Assembly (NCBI RefSeq): GCF_014196615.1
Contig: NZ_JACIDY010000007.1
Span: forward strand, 124,001-188,000
DNA: 64,000 nucleotides
From: Novosphingobium fluoreni
GTDB taxonomy: Bacteria > Pseudomonadota > Alphaproteobacteria > Sphingomonadales > Sphingomonadaceae
Direction: 5' to 3'
This document shows positions 27,495-36,668 of this stretch, in pieces (the first letter of the stretch is position 1; every line of letters begins with the position of its first letter). The notes below the pieces were generated by a model that was not told the origin of the DNA, did no database searches, and saw only the letters and a program-made list of their open reading frames with translations. A program made the position numbers and the translations under genes.

Positions 27495-28408
27495 AGGCCG
27501 ACAGCATTCTCGATACCATCGGCAACACGCCGCATATCCGCCTCTCGCGCTTGTTCCCGGACCATGAGGTCTGGGTAAAGAACGAGCGCGCGAATCCCGG
27601 CGGCTCCATCAAGGACCGCATCGGCCTCGCCATGATCGTCGCGGCGGAAAAGGACGGCAGCCTGAAGCCGGGCGGCACCATCATCGAGCCGACCTCCGGC
27701 AACACCGGCATCGGCCTCGCGATGGTGGCGGCGGTGAAGGGGTACAAGCTCGTCCTCGTCATGCCCGAATCGATGTCGCTGGAACGGCGCCGCCTCATGC
27801 TGGCTTATGGCGCCACGTTCGATCTGACGCCCAAGGAGAAGGGCATGAAGGGCGCTATCGAGCGGGCCCGGGAACTGGTGGATCAAACCCCCGGCGCGTG
27901 GATGGCCCAGCAGTTTGATAACCCCGCAAACGTGGATATCCACGTTCGCACGACCGCGCTGGAAATCCTCAACGACTTCGCGGACGCCCCGATCGACGTG
28001 ATGATCACCGGCGTTGGCACCGGTGGCCACCTGACCGGCTGCGCCGAGCGTTTGAAGCAGGATTGGCCGTCGCTAAAAGCCTTCGCGGTGGAGCCCACCC
28101 TCTCCCCGGTCATCTCGGGTGGTCAGCCCGGCCCTCACCCCATCCAGGGCATCGGTGCAGGCTTTATCCCGTCGAACCTGCACACCCAGGCGATCGACGG
28201 CGCGATCCCGGTCGATCCTGCAGACGCCAAGGAGATGGCACGCCGCTGCGCCAGCGAGGAAGGCATTCTGGTGGGCATCAGTTCCGGCGCCACGCTGGCA
28301 GCGATCGCCGCAAAGCTAAAGGAACTGCCCGCCGGGAGCCGCGTGCTGGGCTTCAATTACGACACGGGTGAGCGCTATCTTTCCGTGCCGGACTTCCTGC
28401 CGGAATGA
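27491..28408 (+). CDS. cysK: Cysteine synthase A
   Basis: PLP enzyme making cysteine from O-acetylserine and sulphide. The 305-aa protein has the PLP lysine K41 in [11 protein letters not shown], the substrate loop [10 protein letters not shown], the phosphate-binding [10 protein letters not shown], and the conserved [10 protein letters not shown] near the end. Full length for CysK. The start and stop overlap the neighbouring MFS and dienelactone hydrolase genes by four bases each. Confidence 0.97.
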   Translation: MKADSILDTIGNTPHIRLSRLFPDHEVWVKNERANPGGSIKDRIGLAMIVAAEKDGSLKPGGTIIEPTSGNTGIGLAMVAAVKGYKLVLVMPESMSLERRRLMLAYGATFDLTPKEKGMKGAIERARELVDQTPGAWMAQQFDNPANVDIHVRTTALEILNDFADAPIDVMITGVGTGGHLTGCAERLKQDWPSLKAFAVEPTLSPVISGGQPGPHPIQGIGAGFIPSNLHTQAIDGAIPVDPADAKEMARRCASEEGILVGISSGATLAAIAAKLKELPAGSRVLGFNYDTGERYLSVPDFLPE

Positions 28409-29112
28409 CCACGCTTCAGCAGATCGCCTATAGCCACGGCGATACGCGACTGACTGGGTGGCTGGCGCGTCCACAACGTACGCCGCGCGCCGCCATCCTG
28501 GTTTTTCCCACGATCGCGAACGTCACTCCGGCGATCGAACGGCGCGCGGCGATGCTGGCGGACCTGGGCTATCTGGCGTTCATTGCCGACTTCTATGGCG
28601 AGCCGGTCGCGGATTTCGCGGCGGCCGGTCCGCTGGCCGACGCCTTGCGCGCCGATGCGGATCACTATCGCGCCCGGCTTACCGCCGCCTTTGATGCCCT
28701 GCGCGGGCTACCCGAGGCGCAGGGCCTGCCGATCGCCGCGATCGGCTATTGCATGGGCGGTCAGGCCGCAATGGAATGCGCCCGTGCGGGGCATGATCTG
28801 GTCGCCTCTGTAAGCTTTCACGGGCTGCTCACCACCGCCAAGCCTGCGCAGCCGAACGCGATCAAGGCGCGGCTTCTTGTCTGTCATGGCGATGCCGACC
28901 CGCTGGTTCCCCGCGAACAGGTTCTGGCGTTTTGGGGGGAAATGGACGCGGCCGGGGCCGATTGGCACTTCCACGCTTACAGCGGCGTGCGCCACGGCTT
29001 CACCGATCCCGGCAGTGACGCGCGCGGAATGGCGGCGATCGCCTATAATGCCAGCGCCGACCGGCAGAGCTGGCTGGCGATGCGCAACCTCTTCGACGAA
29101 ATCCTGGCTTAG
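28405..29112 (+). CDS. Dienelactone hydrolase family protein
   Basis: A 235-aa alpha/beta hydrolase. The nucleophile elbow is GYCMGGQA with Cys in place of Ser, typical of dienelactone hydrolases; the acid is Asp in [10 protein letters not shown] and the base His in [10 protein letters not shown]. Whether it degrades dienelactones (chlorocatechol pathway) or another ester cannot be told; no aromatic-degradation genes are nearby. The ATG overlaps the cysK stop; its 3' end overlaps the convergent hisI stop by four bases. Confidence 0.92.
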   Translation: MTTLQQIAYSHGDTRLTGWLARPQRTPRAAILVFPTIANVTPAIERRAAMLADLGYLAFIADFYGEPVADFAAAGPLADALRADADHYRARLTAAFDALRGLPEAQGLPIAAIGYCMGGQAAMECARAGHDLVASVSFHGLLTTAKPAQPNAIKARLLVCHGDADPLVPREQVLAFWGEMDAAGADWHFHAYSGVRHGFTDPGSDARGMAAIAYNASADRQSWLAMRNLFDEILA

Positions 29113-29498
29113 CCGGCCACGGGCTCCAGCTTGCCATCCACCAATCGGCGATAGAAGCACGATGTCGCGCCGGTGTGGCAGGCCGGCCCCTGCGGCTCTA
29201 CCAGCATGACCAGCGCGTCCTGATCGCAATCGACCAGGATATCGCGCACCTTCAACACATGCCCGGACGTTTCCCCCTTCAGCCAGAGCCGCCCGCGTGA
29301 CCGCGAGTGGAAATGCGCCAGTCCGGTCTCCCGCGTGCGGGCGACCGCTTCGGCATCCATGAACGCCACCATCAAGACATCGCGTGAGTCGGCGTCCATG
29401 GCGATGCCCACCACCAAGCCATTGGCATCGAAGCGTGGGGTGAACACGTCGCCATTTTCCAGCTGGCTCTTCTCGCTCTGATCCATAGGGCTGCCCAT
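29109..29498 (-). CDS. hisI: Phosphoribosyl-AMP cyclohydrolase
   Basis: Third step of histidine synthesis, opening the adenine ring of PR-AMP with a zinc site. Key residues are visible: CDQDALVML (Asp metal ligands), then [15 protein letters not shown] carrying the zinc cysteines, and [16 protein letters not shown], the substrate arginines. Only the HisI domain is present, with no HisE, as usual in alphaproteobacteria. The start is uncertain: I use ATG 29498 (129 aa); 29507 and 29486 are alternatives. A longer frame to 29717 has no family similarity. It is away from other his genes. Confidence 0.93.
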   Translation of the reverse strand: MGSPMDQSEKSQLENGDVFTPRFDANGLVVGIAMDADSRDVLMVAFMDAEAVARTRETGLAHFHSRSRGRLWLKGETSGHVLKVRDILVDCDQDALVMLVEPQGPACHTGATSCFYRRLVDGKLEPVAG

Positions 29499-29794
29499 TG
29501 TCCGCATGTTGTTCCCAGTGATGTATCGAATTGTTGCACGATAACCACAGGCGTCGCTCAAAATACGGCTGAATACGCAAAGCCGCTTTTCAAGCAAGCG
29601 GTTTAGAGAGATCACTGGTCTCGCAGCCGGGGGGCTGCAAATTAGCCGATCAGGTGCAGACGTCCAAGCGCCACGGTTCAGGGAATTCCGGTCACACCGC
29701 AAGGGGGATCGGGCCAAGATTGAGGGATCAGACCAAGTGGTCGACAGGGGGCCGCTGAACTGCTCTGCAGGGTCTTAATGAGTTTCGTCACGAG
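29499..29794 (+). ncRNA. Candidate small RNA ending at the 29795-29825 terminator
   Basis: No protein gene fits the 337 bases between hisI and comF. On the plus strand the stretch contains several hairpins: a CCGCTT/AAGCGG stem (29583-29602), GCAGCC-GGGG-GGCTGC (29622-29637), GACC-AAGT-GGTC (29731-29742). It ends in a strong plus-strand Rho-independent terminator that serves no visible plus-strand gene. That combination suggests a small RNA, but the 5' end is unknown and I recognise no family (not tmRNA, RNase P, SRP or a clear 6S RNA). The region also carries the hisI promoter on the other strand. Confidence 0.4.
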
Positions 29795-29825
29795 AACGCC
29801 CGAGGCTAACCCCTCGGGCGTTTTT
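29795..29825 (+). terminator. Strong Rho-independent terminator, plus strand
   Basis: A perfect 9-bp GC-rich stem (29797-29805 with 29812-29820), 6-base loop, followed by TTTTTCTTT on the plus strand. On the minus strand the stem is followed by TTCTCG, so it is oriented to stop plus-strand transcription, although both neighbouring genes (hisI, comF) are on the minus strand. Confidence 0.85.
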
Positions 29826-29835
29826 CTTTGCAATG

Positions 29836-30573
29836 TCAGGCGAACGGCAAGGCCTCGTCCAGCACACGGGCGAAGCAGGCGATCTTTACTTTGGCCGCAC
29901 CACCCCGCTGCAGCGCGCTGACACAGGCATCACTGGTGGCGCCGCTCGTCAGCACATCGTCCACCAGCAATACCGAGCGCCCTCTGATGCTCTCCGCCCG
30001 TGCCTCGTTGATGCGGATCGCGCCGCTCAACTCGCGTTTGCGGCCCCGCTTGCCCAATCCGCCAAGGCTGACGGTGGCGCGATGGCGGATCAGGCCGTCG
30101 ACCAGCACCGGTCCCACACCCAGGCGCCGCAACTCTTGCGCCAGCACGGCGGCCTGGTTGTATCCCCGGCGCCACAGTCGCCAGCGATGCAGCGGCACCG
30201 GGATGATGAGCCAATCCTCCGGCGGGCTGACTGCCAGGCGCGCGGCGATCAATTGGGCCATCATCGTCGCAAGACCAAGGCGGCTGCCATGTTTCAACGC
30301 CAGGACGAGCTTGCGCGAGGCATCGTTGTAAAGCGTAGCGGCGGCGATCCCGGCGTGACGGGGAGGATCGGCCAGACATGGCGCGCACATTGCACCGGGC
30401 GGCACCCCCTCGCCAAACGGTCGACCACAGGCGGTGCAGCTCGGTTCTCCGGGTATCGCCAATTCACCCCAGCATTCGGCACAGAGCCCTCCCTGCGTGC
30501 TCACCCCATCGCCACACAAAGGACAGCGTGGCGGGAACACGAAATCGACAAGCGGGGCGAGGATGGACGGCAC
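29836..30573 (-). CDS. ComF family protein (phosphoribosyltransferase-like)
   Basis: A 245-aa ComF/GntX-type protein. The N-terminal zinc-binding part has paired cysteines (CPLCGDG, CAEC, CTACGRPF, CAPC), followed by a PRTase type I domain with the PRPP loop VLLVDDVLTSGATSDACV. In other bacteria the family is tied to DNA uptake or to use of DNA as nutrient. The start is GTG (30573-30571). It is divergent from the methyltransferase gene, 84 bases apart. Confidence 0.93.
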   Translation of the reverse strand: MPSILAPLVDFVFPPRCPLCGDGVSTQGGLCAECWGELAIPGEPSCTACGRPFGEGVPPGAMCAPCLADPPRHAGIAAATLYNDASRKLVLALKHGSRLGLATMMAQLIAARLAVSPPEDWLIIPVPLHRWRLWRRGYNQAAVLAQELRRLGVGPVLVDGLIRHRATVSLGGLGKRGRKRELSGAIRINEARAESIRGRSVLLVDDVLTSGATSDACVSALQRGGAAKVKIACFARVLDEALPFA

Positions 30574-30657
30574 GCCGCACCGCTAGCGCATCGCTAACCG
30601 CGCGCAAACGCCTTCCTATCGCTTGCGACTGCGGGTGTCGTCGGGCACGGAAACGCC

Positions 30658-31416
30658 ATGGCCGACCAACAGCTTCCGAAGATCTTCTCCCCGCACCGTC
30701 GCATCGCTGCCCGCCGGCGGATGCTTCATGCCCAGCAGCAAGTTGACGCCCCGCGCTACCTGCTCGACGACATGCTGGAAGATGTGCTGGAACGCCTGGC
30801 CTTCGTGCGGCATCAACCGGCCCGCGCATTGCTGATCGGCGATACCGGCGCGTTCCTGGGCGATGCCCTGACGGCCCAAGGCATCCAGGTCGTGCAGGAG
30901 GAACCGGCGCTCGGCTTTGACGAACAACTGCCGTTCCCTTCCGGCGGCTATGACCTCATCGTCAGCCTCTCGACCTTGGACACGGTGAACGATCTGCCTG
31001 GCGCGCTGATCCACATGCGCAATGCCCTTGCCCCCGGTGGCCTGGCGATCGCCAGCTTCTGCGGTGCGGGCAGCCTGCCCGCTCTTCGCGCGGCGATGCT
31101 GGCAGGCGATGGCGAGCGCCCGGCGGCCCGCGTGCATCCGATGGTGGACGTCCGCGCCGGGGCGCAATTGCTGCAGCGGGCTGGCTTTGCCGATCCGGTC
31201 GCGGATTCGCGCCACCTGGACGTGGGGTTCCGGTCTCTCAAGCGCGCGATCGATGACTTTCGCGCGCAAGGCGTGTCGAACGTCCTTTCTGACCCCGGCC
31301 CGCCGTTGGGCAAAGCCGCCTATGCGCGAGCGGCGGAAGCCTTTCGCGCTGCCGGACGCGACGGCCGAACAGTCGAACGGTTTGAAATCCTAACCTTGTC
31401 AGGCTGGCGGCGGTAA
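30658..31416 (+). CDS. SAM-dependent methyltransferase-fold protein (NDUFAF5-like)
   Basis: A 252-aa class I methyltransferase fold. It resembles the bacterial relatives of NDUFAF5, which hydroxylates an arginine of complex I; the similarity shows in SPHRRIAARRRMLH at the N-terminus and FPSGGYDLIVSLSTLDTVND, followed by NALAPGGLAIASFCG. The SAM loop GDTGAFLGDAL is imperfect, so methyl transfer is not certain. Role in respiratory complex I assembly is inferred. Divergent from comF, the classic arrangement in alphaproteobacteria. Confidence 0.8.
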   Translation: MADQQLPKIFSPHRRIAARRRMLHAQQQVDAPRYLLDDMLEDVLERLAFVRHQPARALLIGDTGAFLGDALTAQGIQVVQEEPALGFDEQLPFPSGGYDLIVSLSTLDTVNDLPGALIHMRNALAPGGLAIASFCGAGSLPALRAAMLAGDGERPAARVHPMVDVRAGAQLLQRAGFADPVADSRHLDVGFRSLKRAIDDFRAQGVSNVLSDPGPPLGKAAYARAAEAFRAAGRDGRTVERFEILTLSGWRR

Positions 31417-31437
31417 ACCCTCCAGCCTTTCCAAGTC

Positions 31438-34116
31438 TCAAGCCAGCGCAGCTTGCGCCGCCGCGAGCCGCGCGATCGGCACGCGATACGGCGAGGCGCT
31501 GACGTAATCGAGGCCGACCTTTTCGCAGAATGCGATCGAGGCCGGATCACCGCCATGCTCGCCGCAGATGCCCAGCTTCAAGTCTGGGCGAGTCGCCCGG
31601 CCACGCTCGGCGCCCAGTTGGACCAGCTGGCCCACGCCTTCGATATCCAGGCTGACGAACGGATCGCGCGCGTAGATGCCTTTCTCCACATAGGGCGAGA
31701 GGAACCGCGCCGCATCGTCGCGCGAGACGCCTAGCGTCGTCTGCGTCAGGTCATTGGTGCCGAATGAGAAGAACCTAGCCTCCTCCGCGATCTCGCCCGC
31801 CATCAGCGCGGCGCGCGGCAGCTCGATCATCGTGCCGACCATATAGTCGACCGACTTGCCCTTCTCGGCGAAGACCTTCGTGGCGGTATCGTCGACCAGC
31901 TTTCTGAGGATCGCCACTTCGCGCTTGGTGGCGACCAGCGGAATCATCACTTCGGGCACCGGCGCCTCACCCACCTTGTCAATCACGTCGCAAGCCGCCT
32001 CGAAGATCGCGCGAGCCTGCATCTCGTAGATTTCCGGGAAGGTGATCCCCAGGCGGCAGCCGCGATGGCCGAGCATCGGATTGGCCTCGTGCAACTCATC
32101 CGCGCGGCGCTTGAGCGTGTCGACACCGATGCCGATCGTCTCGGACAGTTCGGCAAACTCGGCATCGCCTTGCGGCAGGAACTCATGCAGCGGCGGGTCG
32201 AGCAGGCGGATCGTCACCGGCAGGCCGGCCATCACCATGAAGATCTGCGCGAAATCATCGCGCTGCTCGGGCAGCAGCTTGTCCAGAGCGGCCCGGCGGC
32301 CCGCCTCGTCCTCGGCCAGGATCATCTGTCGCACGGCGGAGATGCGGCTGGCGTCGAAGAACATGTGCTCGGTGCGGCACAAGCCGATGCCTTCCGCGCC
32401 GAACTGCCGCGCCATCTTGCAATCGGCGGGGGTCTCGGCGTTGGTGCGCACCTTCATGCGGCGGTGCTTGTCGGCCCAGGTCATCAGCTCGGCAAAGTCA
32501 CCGGCCAATTCCGGCTCCACGGTCGGCACTTCTCCAGCCATGATGTCTCCGGTCGAGCCATCCAGCGTGATGACGTCGCCTTCCTTCAGGCTGCGGTTGC
32601 CGATCTTCAGCGTCCGGCCTTTCATGTCGATCGACACCGCCGACGCACCCGAGACACAGCATCGGCCCATGCCACGCGCCACGACGGCGGCGTGGCTGGT
32701 CATGCCACCACGCGCGGTGAGGATGCCCTTGGCGGCATGCATGCCGTGAATGTCCTCAGGGGACGTTTCGACGCGGACGAGGATCACGCTTTCGCCCAGT
32801 TCGGCGCGCTTTTCGGCGGTATCGGCATCCAGCACGATCGTGCCTGACGCAGCGCCTGGCGAGGCGGGCAGGCCCTTGGCCAGCACATCGCGCGTCGCCT
32901 TGGGGTCCAGCGTGGGGTGCAGCAACTGGTCTAGCGCCATCGGATCGACGCGCAAAATTGCGGTCCGCTCGTCGATCAGACCCTCTGCCACCATGTCTAC
33001 CGCCATCTTGAGCGCAGCTTTGGCCGTGCGCTTGCCTGAGCGGGTCTGCAGCATCCACAGCTTGCCGCGCTCCACGGTGAACTCGATGTCCTGCATGTCC
33101 TTGTAGTGCTTTTCCAGCAGCTCGAACACGTCGGCCAGTTCGCCGTAGGCGTCGGGCATTGCCTCTTCCATGGAGAGCGGCTTGGCCCCGGCCCGCTCGC
33201 GCGCGGCTTTGGTCAGGTACTGAGGCGTGCGGATGCCGGCGACGACATCCTCGCCCTGCGCGTTGACCAGCCATTCGCCGTAGTAGGCCTTCTCGCCGGT
33301 CGCGGGATCGCGCGTGAACGCAACGCCGGTTGCCGAGGTATCGCCCATGTTGCCGAATACCATGGCCTGCACGTTGACGGCCGTGCCCCAGTCACCCGGG
33401 ATGTCGTTGAGGCGGCGATAGACCTTGGCGCGATCTGAATCCCAGCTGTCGAACACTGCCTGGATCGCGCCCCACAGCTGCTCCTGCACGTCTTGCGGGA
33501 ACGGTCTGCCCAGCTCCTTATCGACGATGGCCTTGTATTCGGCCACGATCTTCTGCCAGTCGCTGGCGGTCAATTCCGTATCGTTGAGATAGCCGTTATC
33601 TTCCTTGGCGATCTCCAGCGCTTCCTCGAACAGATGGTGCTCCACGCCCAGCACGACGTCGGAGTACATCTGGATGAAACGGCGATAGCTGTCCCACGCA
33701 AAGCGCTCATCGCCCGATGCGCTGACGAGACCCTGCACCGTCTGGTCGTTGAGGCCCAGGTTCAGCACCGTGTCCATCATGCCCGGCATCGAAACGCGCG
33801 CGCCTGACCGGACGGAAACCAGCAGCGGATCGGCGGCATCGCCGAAATTCTTGCCGACGGTCTTTTCGATATGAGTCAACGCCTCGGCCACGTCGGCGCG
33901 TAGCTGATCGGAGAAGTTGGCCCCTTCCGCCAGGTACTTCACGCATTCTTCCGTGGTGATGGTGAAGCCCGGCGGCACTGGCAGGCCGATGCCGGCCATC
34001 TCGGCCAGGTTGGCGCCCTTGCCGCCCGTGATCACCTTGTCCCGCGTGCGCGGATCGTCATGCTTCACGCCGCCGCCGAAAGTATAGACCTGCTTGACCA
34101 TAGTATCGGTGCCCAT
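31438..34116 (-). CDS. ppdK: Pyruvate, phosphate dikinase
   Basis: Interconverts pyruvate, ATP and phosphate with PEP, AMP and PPi; in this group it feeds gluconeogenesis. It is 892 aa from ATG 34116 (MGTDTMVKQVYTFGGG), preceded by a purine-rich GAAGAAGAA. The N-terminal nucleotide-binding domain has GGKGANLAEM; the phosphohistidine domain has GGMTSHAAVVARGMG (catalytic His); the C-terminal PEP/pyruvate barrel has EGIGLCRTEHMFF and the catalytic Cys in GICGEHGGDP. The next minus-strand gene upstream is glyS (101 bases). Confidence 0.97.
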   Translation of the reverse strand: MGTDTMVKQVYTFGGGVKHDDPRTRDKVITGGKGANLAEMAGIGLPVPPGFTITTEECVKYLAEGANFSDQLRADVAEALTHIEKTVGKNFGDAADPLLVSVRSGARVSMPGMMDTVLNLGLNDQTVQGLVSASGDERFAWDSYRRFIQMYSDVVLGVEHHLFEEALEIAKEDNGYLNDTELTASDWQKIVAEYKAIVDKELGRPFPQDVQEQLWGAIQAVFDSWDSDRAKVYRRLNDIPGDWGTAVNVQAMVFGNMGDTSATGVAFTRDPATGEKAYYGEWLVNAQGEDVVAGIRTPQYLTKAARERAGAKPLSMEEAMPDAYGELADVFELLEKHYKDMQDIEFTVERGKLWMLQTRSGKRTAKAALKMAVDMVAEGLIDERTAILRVDPMALDQLLHPTLDPKATRDVLAKGLPASPGAASGTIVLDADTAEKRAELGESVILVRVETSPEDIHGMHAAKGILTARGGMTSHAAVVARGMGRCCVSGASAVSIDMKGRTLKIGNRSLKEGDVITLDGSTGDIMAGEVPTVEPELAGDFAELMTWADKHRRMKVRTNAETPADCKMARQFGAEGIGLCRTEHMFFDASRISAVRQMILAEDEAGRRAALDKLLPEQRDDFAQIFMVMAGLPVTIRLLDPPLHEFLPQGDAEFAELSETIGIGVDTLKRRADELHEANPMLGHRGCRLGITFPEIYEMQARAIFEAACDVIDKVGEAPVPEVMIPLVATKREVAILRKLVDDTATKVFAEKGKSVDYMVGTMIELPRAALMAGEIAEEARFFSFGTNDLTQTTLGVSRDDAARFLSPYVEKGIYARDPFVSLDIEGVGQLVQLGAERGRATRPDLKLGICGEHGGDPASIAFCEKVGLDYVSASPYRVPIARLAAAQAALA

Positions 34117-34217
34117 CGGTTTTTCTTCTTCCCACGTGCGAGGATTGTCGCCCCGCGACAAGCCCTAAATTCGTTCACGAAGAAGGCGTGGCGGGGCCGG
34201 AAAACAAGCGCGGCCCG

Positions 34218-36395
34218 TCAACCCTCGATGCGTGAAAAATCCGCCACGTTGTGCACTGCAGCACGGAATTGATCAAGCAGTCCCAGGCGGGCCTGTCTCT
34301 TTGCGGGATCGGCATCGTTGACCGTCACGTCATCGAAGAAGGCGTCGATCGGAGCGCGCAGCGAGGCCAGCGCGGCCATGGCGCCGGCAAAGTCCTCCGC
34401 ACCGACCGCCTGCTCGGCCTTGGGCGCGGCCGTGGCGAGTGCGTCCATCAAGGACTGCTCGGCGGGTTCGGGCGTGTAGGACAGGGCCTGCCGCTCGGCC
34501 ATCTTGGCAGCGATGACGGGGGCGAGATCGGGATCGTCAACCATGGCCAGCGGGTCTTCCTCGCCAGTTTGCGAAATCTCGCCCTGGACGCCGTGCCAGT
34601 CTTCCTTCTTGAGGATGTTGGCAGCGCGCTTGTAGCCCGCGAGGAGGTTCTTGCCTTCCTCGGTGCCGATGAACGCCTGCAAGGCACGGACGCGGGCGAG
34701 CAGCCGGACGAGATCGTCCTCCCCGCCCAGCGCGAACACGGCGTCGATCAGATCGTGGCGGACGCCGGCTTCGCGTTGCTGGACTTTAAGGCGATCGGCG
34801 AAGAAGTCGAGAAGTTCTGGCAAAGCTGCGCTTATACCTCGCCCGTACAATCCAGACGCGAAGGTGCCTGCGGGTGCCTCTGCGCCAACTGAGAGCAAAT
34901 TAAGTGGCATTCGAATGCCGTTCATTTGCAAAGTTGATAGGACCCCGAGTGCGGCGCGACGGAGTGCAAAAGGATCTTTAGAACCCGATGGTAGGTGGCC
35001 GATATCGAAGAACCGGATCAAGGTATCCAGCTTGTCGGCCAACGACACCGCCACAGTCACCGGAGCTGTCGGCACCTCATCGCTCTGCCCAACCGGCTTG
35101 TAGTGGTCGCGGATGGCGTCGGCGACGGCGTCGGGAAGGCCCTCGGCGCGGGCGTAGTAGCCGCCCATAAGGCCCTGGAGTTCGGGGAACTCGCCGACCA
35201 TCTCGGTGACGAGATCGGCTTTGCATAGTTCCGCCGCCTGACGCGCCAGTGCGGGATCGCAGTTGGGCACAATGCCTTCGGTCGCCAGCCACTCCGCCAG
35301 CTTGGCCACGCGTTCGACCTTGTCGGCGACGGTGCCCAGCTTCTCGTGGAAGGTGATGCGCTCCAGCTTTTTCGCCTGATCGGCCAGCGTGGTCTTGCGG
35401 TCGGTGTCCCAGAAGAACCGCGCGTCCGAAAGCCGCGCGGCGAGGACCTTGCGGTTGCCGGCGACGATCGCCTCGCCACCGTCCGACGCTTCGATGTTGG
35501 CGGTGCAGATGAAGGCATTGGCGAGCTTGCCGTCGGCCTCGCACACGAAATACTTCTGGTTCACCCGCGCGGTCAGCTGGATCACTTCGGGCGGGACTTC
35601 CAGGAACGCCTCTTCGAAACGACCGAGCAGCGGCACCGGCCATTCGGTGAGGCCCGCGTTCTCTACCACCAGCCCCTCGTCCTCGACCAGCGTGAGACCC
35701 GCGGCTTTGGCAGCAGCGCGCGCGCCATCGCGCACGATCGCCTGACGCTCCTCATGGTCGACGATGACGTGGCAGGCGCGCAGCTTGTCCGCATAGTCAT
35801 GCGCGCCGCCGATGGTGATCTCGCCCGCGTGGTGGAAGCGATGACCAAGCGTCGCGTAGCCGCTCTGCACGCCGCCCGCCTCGCAGGCCACAAGGTCTTC
35901 GCCAAAGATGGCGACGATGCCGGAAAGCGGGCGCACCCAGCGCGCGCTTTCGGTGCTGATCGAAGCGGTGCCCCACCGCATCGACTTGGGCCAGGGAAAC
36001 GCGCGGACGATCGCGGGGATCGCCTCTGCCAGCACGTCCGCCACGGCACGACCAGGCTTTTCGATGACCGCGAAGTAGGTCTGCTTGCCCTTGAGATCGC
36101 GGACTTCCAGCTGGTCCTGCGTCAGCCCGACCTTGCGCAGGAAGCCGTCCATCGCCTGTGCGGGCGCGCCCAGCGCAGGACCCTTGGTTTCCTCCTGCAC
36201 CGGCTGCGTCGCTTGTGGCAGATCACGGGCGATCAGCGCCAAGCGACGCGGCGTGGACCAGACGGTGATCGCGCCGGCCTGCACACCGGCGGCGGCAAGT
36301 TCCTTGCGGAACAGCTTTTCCAGATCGGCGCGCGCGCCGGCCTGCATGCGGGCGGGGATTTCCTCGGAACGCAGTTCGAGCAGGAAGTCGGTCAT
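34218..36395 (-). CDS. glyS: Glycyl-tRNA synthetase beta subunit
   Basis: Beta chain of the heterotetrameric bacterial glycyl-tRNA synthetase, 725 aa. The start MTDFLLELRSEEIPARM is characteristic. FPWPKSMRWG and the HD-like LADKLDTLIRFFDIG block and the C-terminal DALR anticodon-binding region (ending FDDVTVNDADPAKRQARLGLL in part) are in place. It forms an alpha2beta2 enzyme with GlyQ, encoded 265 bases upstream; the gap between them holds a long inverted repeat. Confidence 0.98.
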   Translation of the reverse strand: MTDFLLELRSEEIPARMQAGARADLEKLFRKELAAAGVQAGAITVWSTPRRLALIARDLPQATQPVQEETKGPALGAPAQAMDGFLRKVGLTQDQLEVRDLKGKQTYFAVIEKPGRAVADVLAEAIPAIVRAFPWPKSMRWGTASISTESARWVRPLSGIVAIFGEDLVACEAGGVQSGYATLGHRFHHAGEITIGGAHDYADKLRACHVIVDHEERQAIVRDGARAAAKAAGLTLVEDEGLVVENAGLTEWPVPLLGRFEEAFLEVPPEVIQLTARVNQKYFVCEADGKLANAFICTANIEASDGGEAIVAGNRKVLAARLSDARFFWDTDRKTTLADQAKKLERITFHEKLGTVADKVERVAKLAEWLATEGIVPNCDPALARQAAELCKADLVTEMVGEFPELQGLMGGYYARAEGLPDAVADAIRDHYKPVGQSDEVPTAPVTVAVSLADKLDTLIRFFDIGHLPSGSKDPFALRRAALGVLSTLQMNGIRMPLNLLSVGAEAPAGTFASGLYGRGISAALPELLDFFADRLKVQQREAGVRHDLIDAVFALGGEDDLVRLLARVRALQAFIGTEEGKNLLAGYKRAANILKKEDWHGVQGEISQTGEEDPLAMVDDPDLAPVIAAKMAERQALSYTPEPAEQSLMDALATAAPKAEQAVGAEDFAGAMAALASLRAPIDAFFDDVTVNDADPAKRQARLGLLDQFRAAVHNVADFSRIEG

Positions 36396-36465
36396 GATGT
36401 TCAGGCCGCTCGCTTGACGGTTTCACGCGATGGCGCGGAGACGCGAAGGGAAAAGGAAGGATGGG

Positions 36466-36614
36466 GCGCGCGCAGAGGCGCAGAGGCGCAGAGAGACTGC
36501 GCTTGCGGCGAGGCCGCTCTCACTTTCGACGCAATCGGTTTGCTGATCGCTAGAGAAGATGAATGGCCTTCGGCCCGGCGCGACTTCTCTGCGCCTCTGC
36601 GCCTCTGCGCGCGC
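36466..36614. repeat. Perfect 29-bp inverted repeat between glyQ and glyS
   Basis: The arms 36466-36494 and 36586-36614 are exact reverse complements over 29 bases, separated by 91 bases. Each arm is built of the 9-base unit GCAGAGGCG repeated in tandem. The loop contains a further small hairpin (GGCC-TTC-GGCC type). It sits inside the glyQ-glyS intergenic gap and would form a very stable stem in the shared transcript. Confidence 0.9.
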
Positions 36615-36647
36615 ATCCTCTTGCTTTCTATCCGCGCCTCTGCGCCT

Positions 36648-36668
36648 CCGCATGAACCGTTCATGCGG
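36648..36668. repeat. Near-perfect palindrome over the glyQ stop codon
   Basis: Ten-base arms (CCGCATGAAC and GTTCATGCGG) flank a single central base. The glyQ stop (36663-36661) lies within it. Chance seems unlikely; it may be part of the adjacent repeat element. Confidence 0.8.

Noticed and set aside
29640..29720. tRNA- or 6S-like region in the hisI-comF gap
   Set aside because: No cloverleaf or anticodon arm can be drawn, and no 6S hallmarks are clear; kept only as an unassigned small-RNA candidate.
36466..36614. CRISPR array because of tandem GCAGAGGCG units
   Set aside because: The units are contiguous with no spacers and form an inverted, not direct, repeat.
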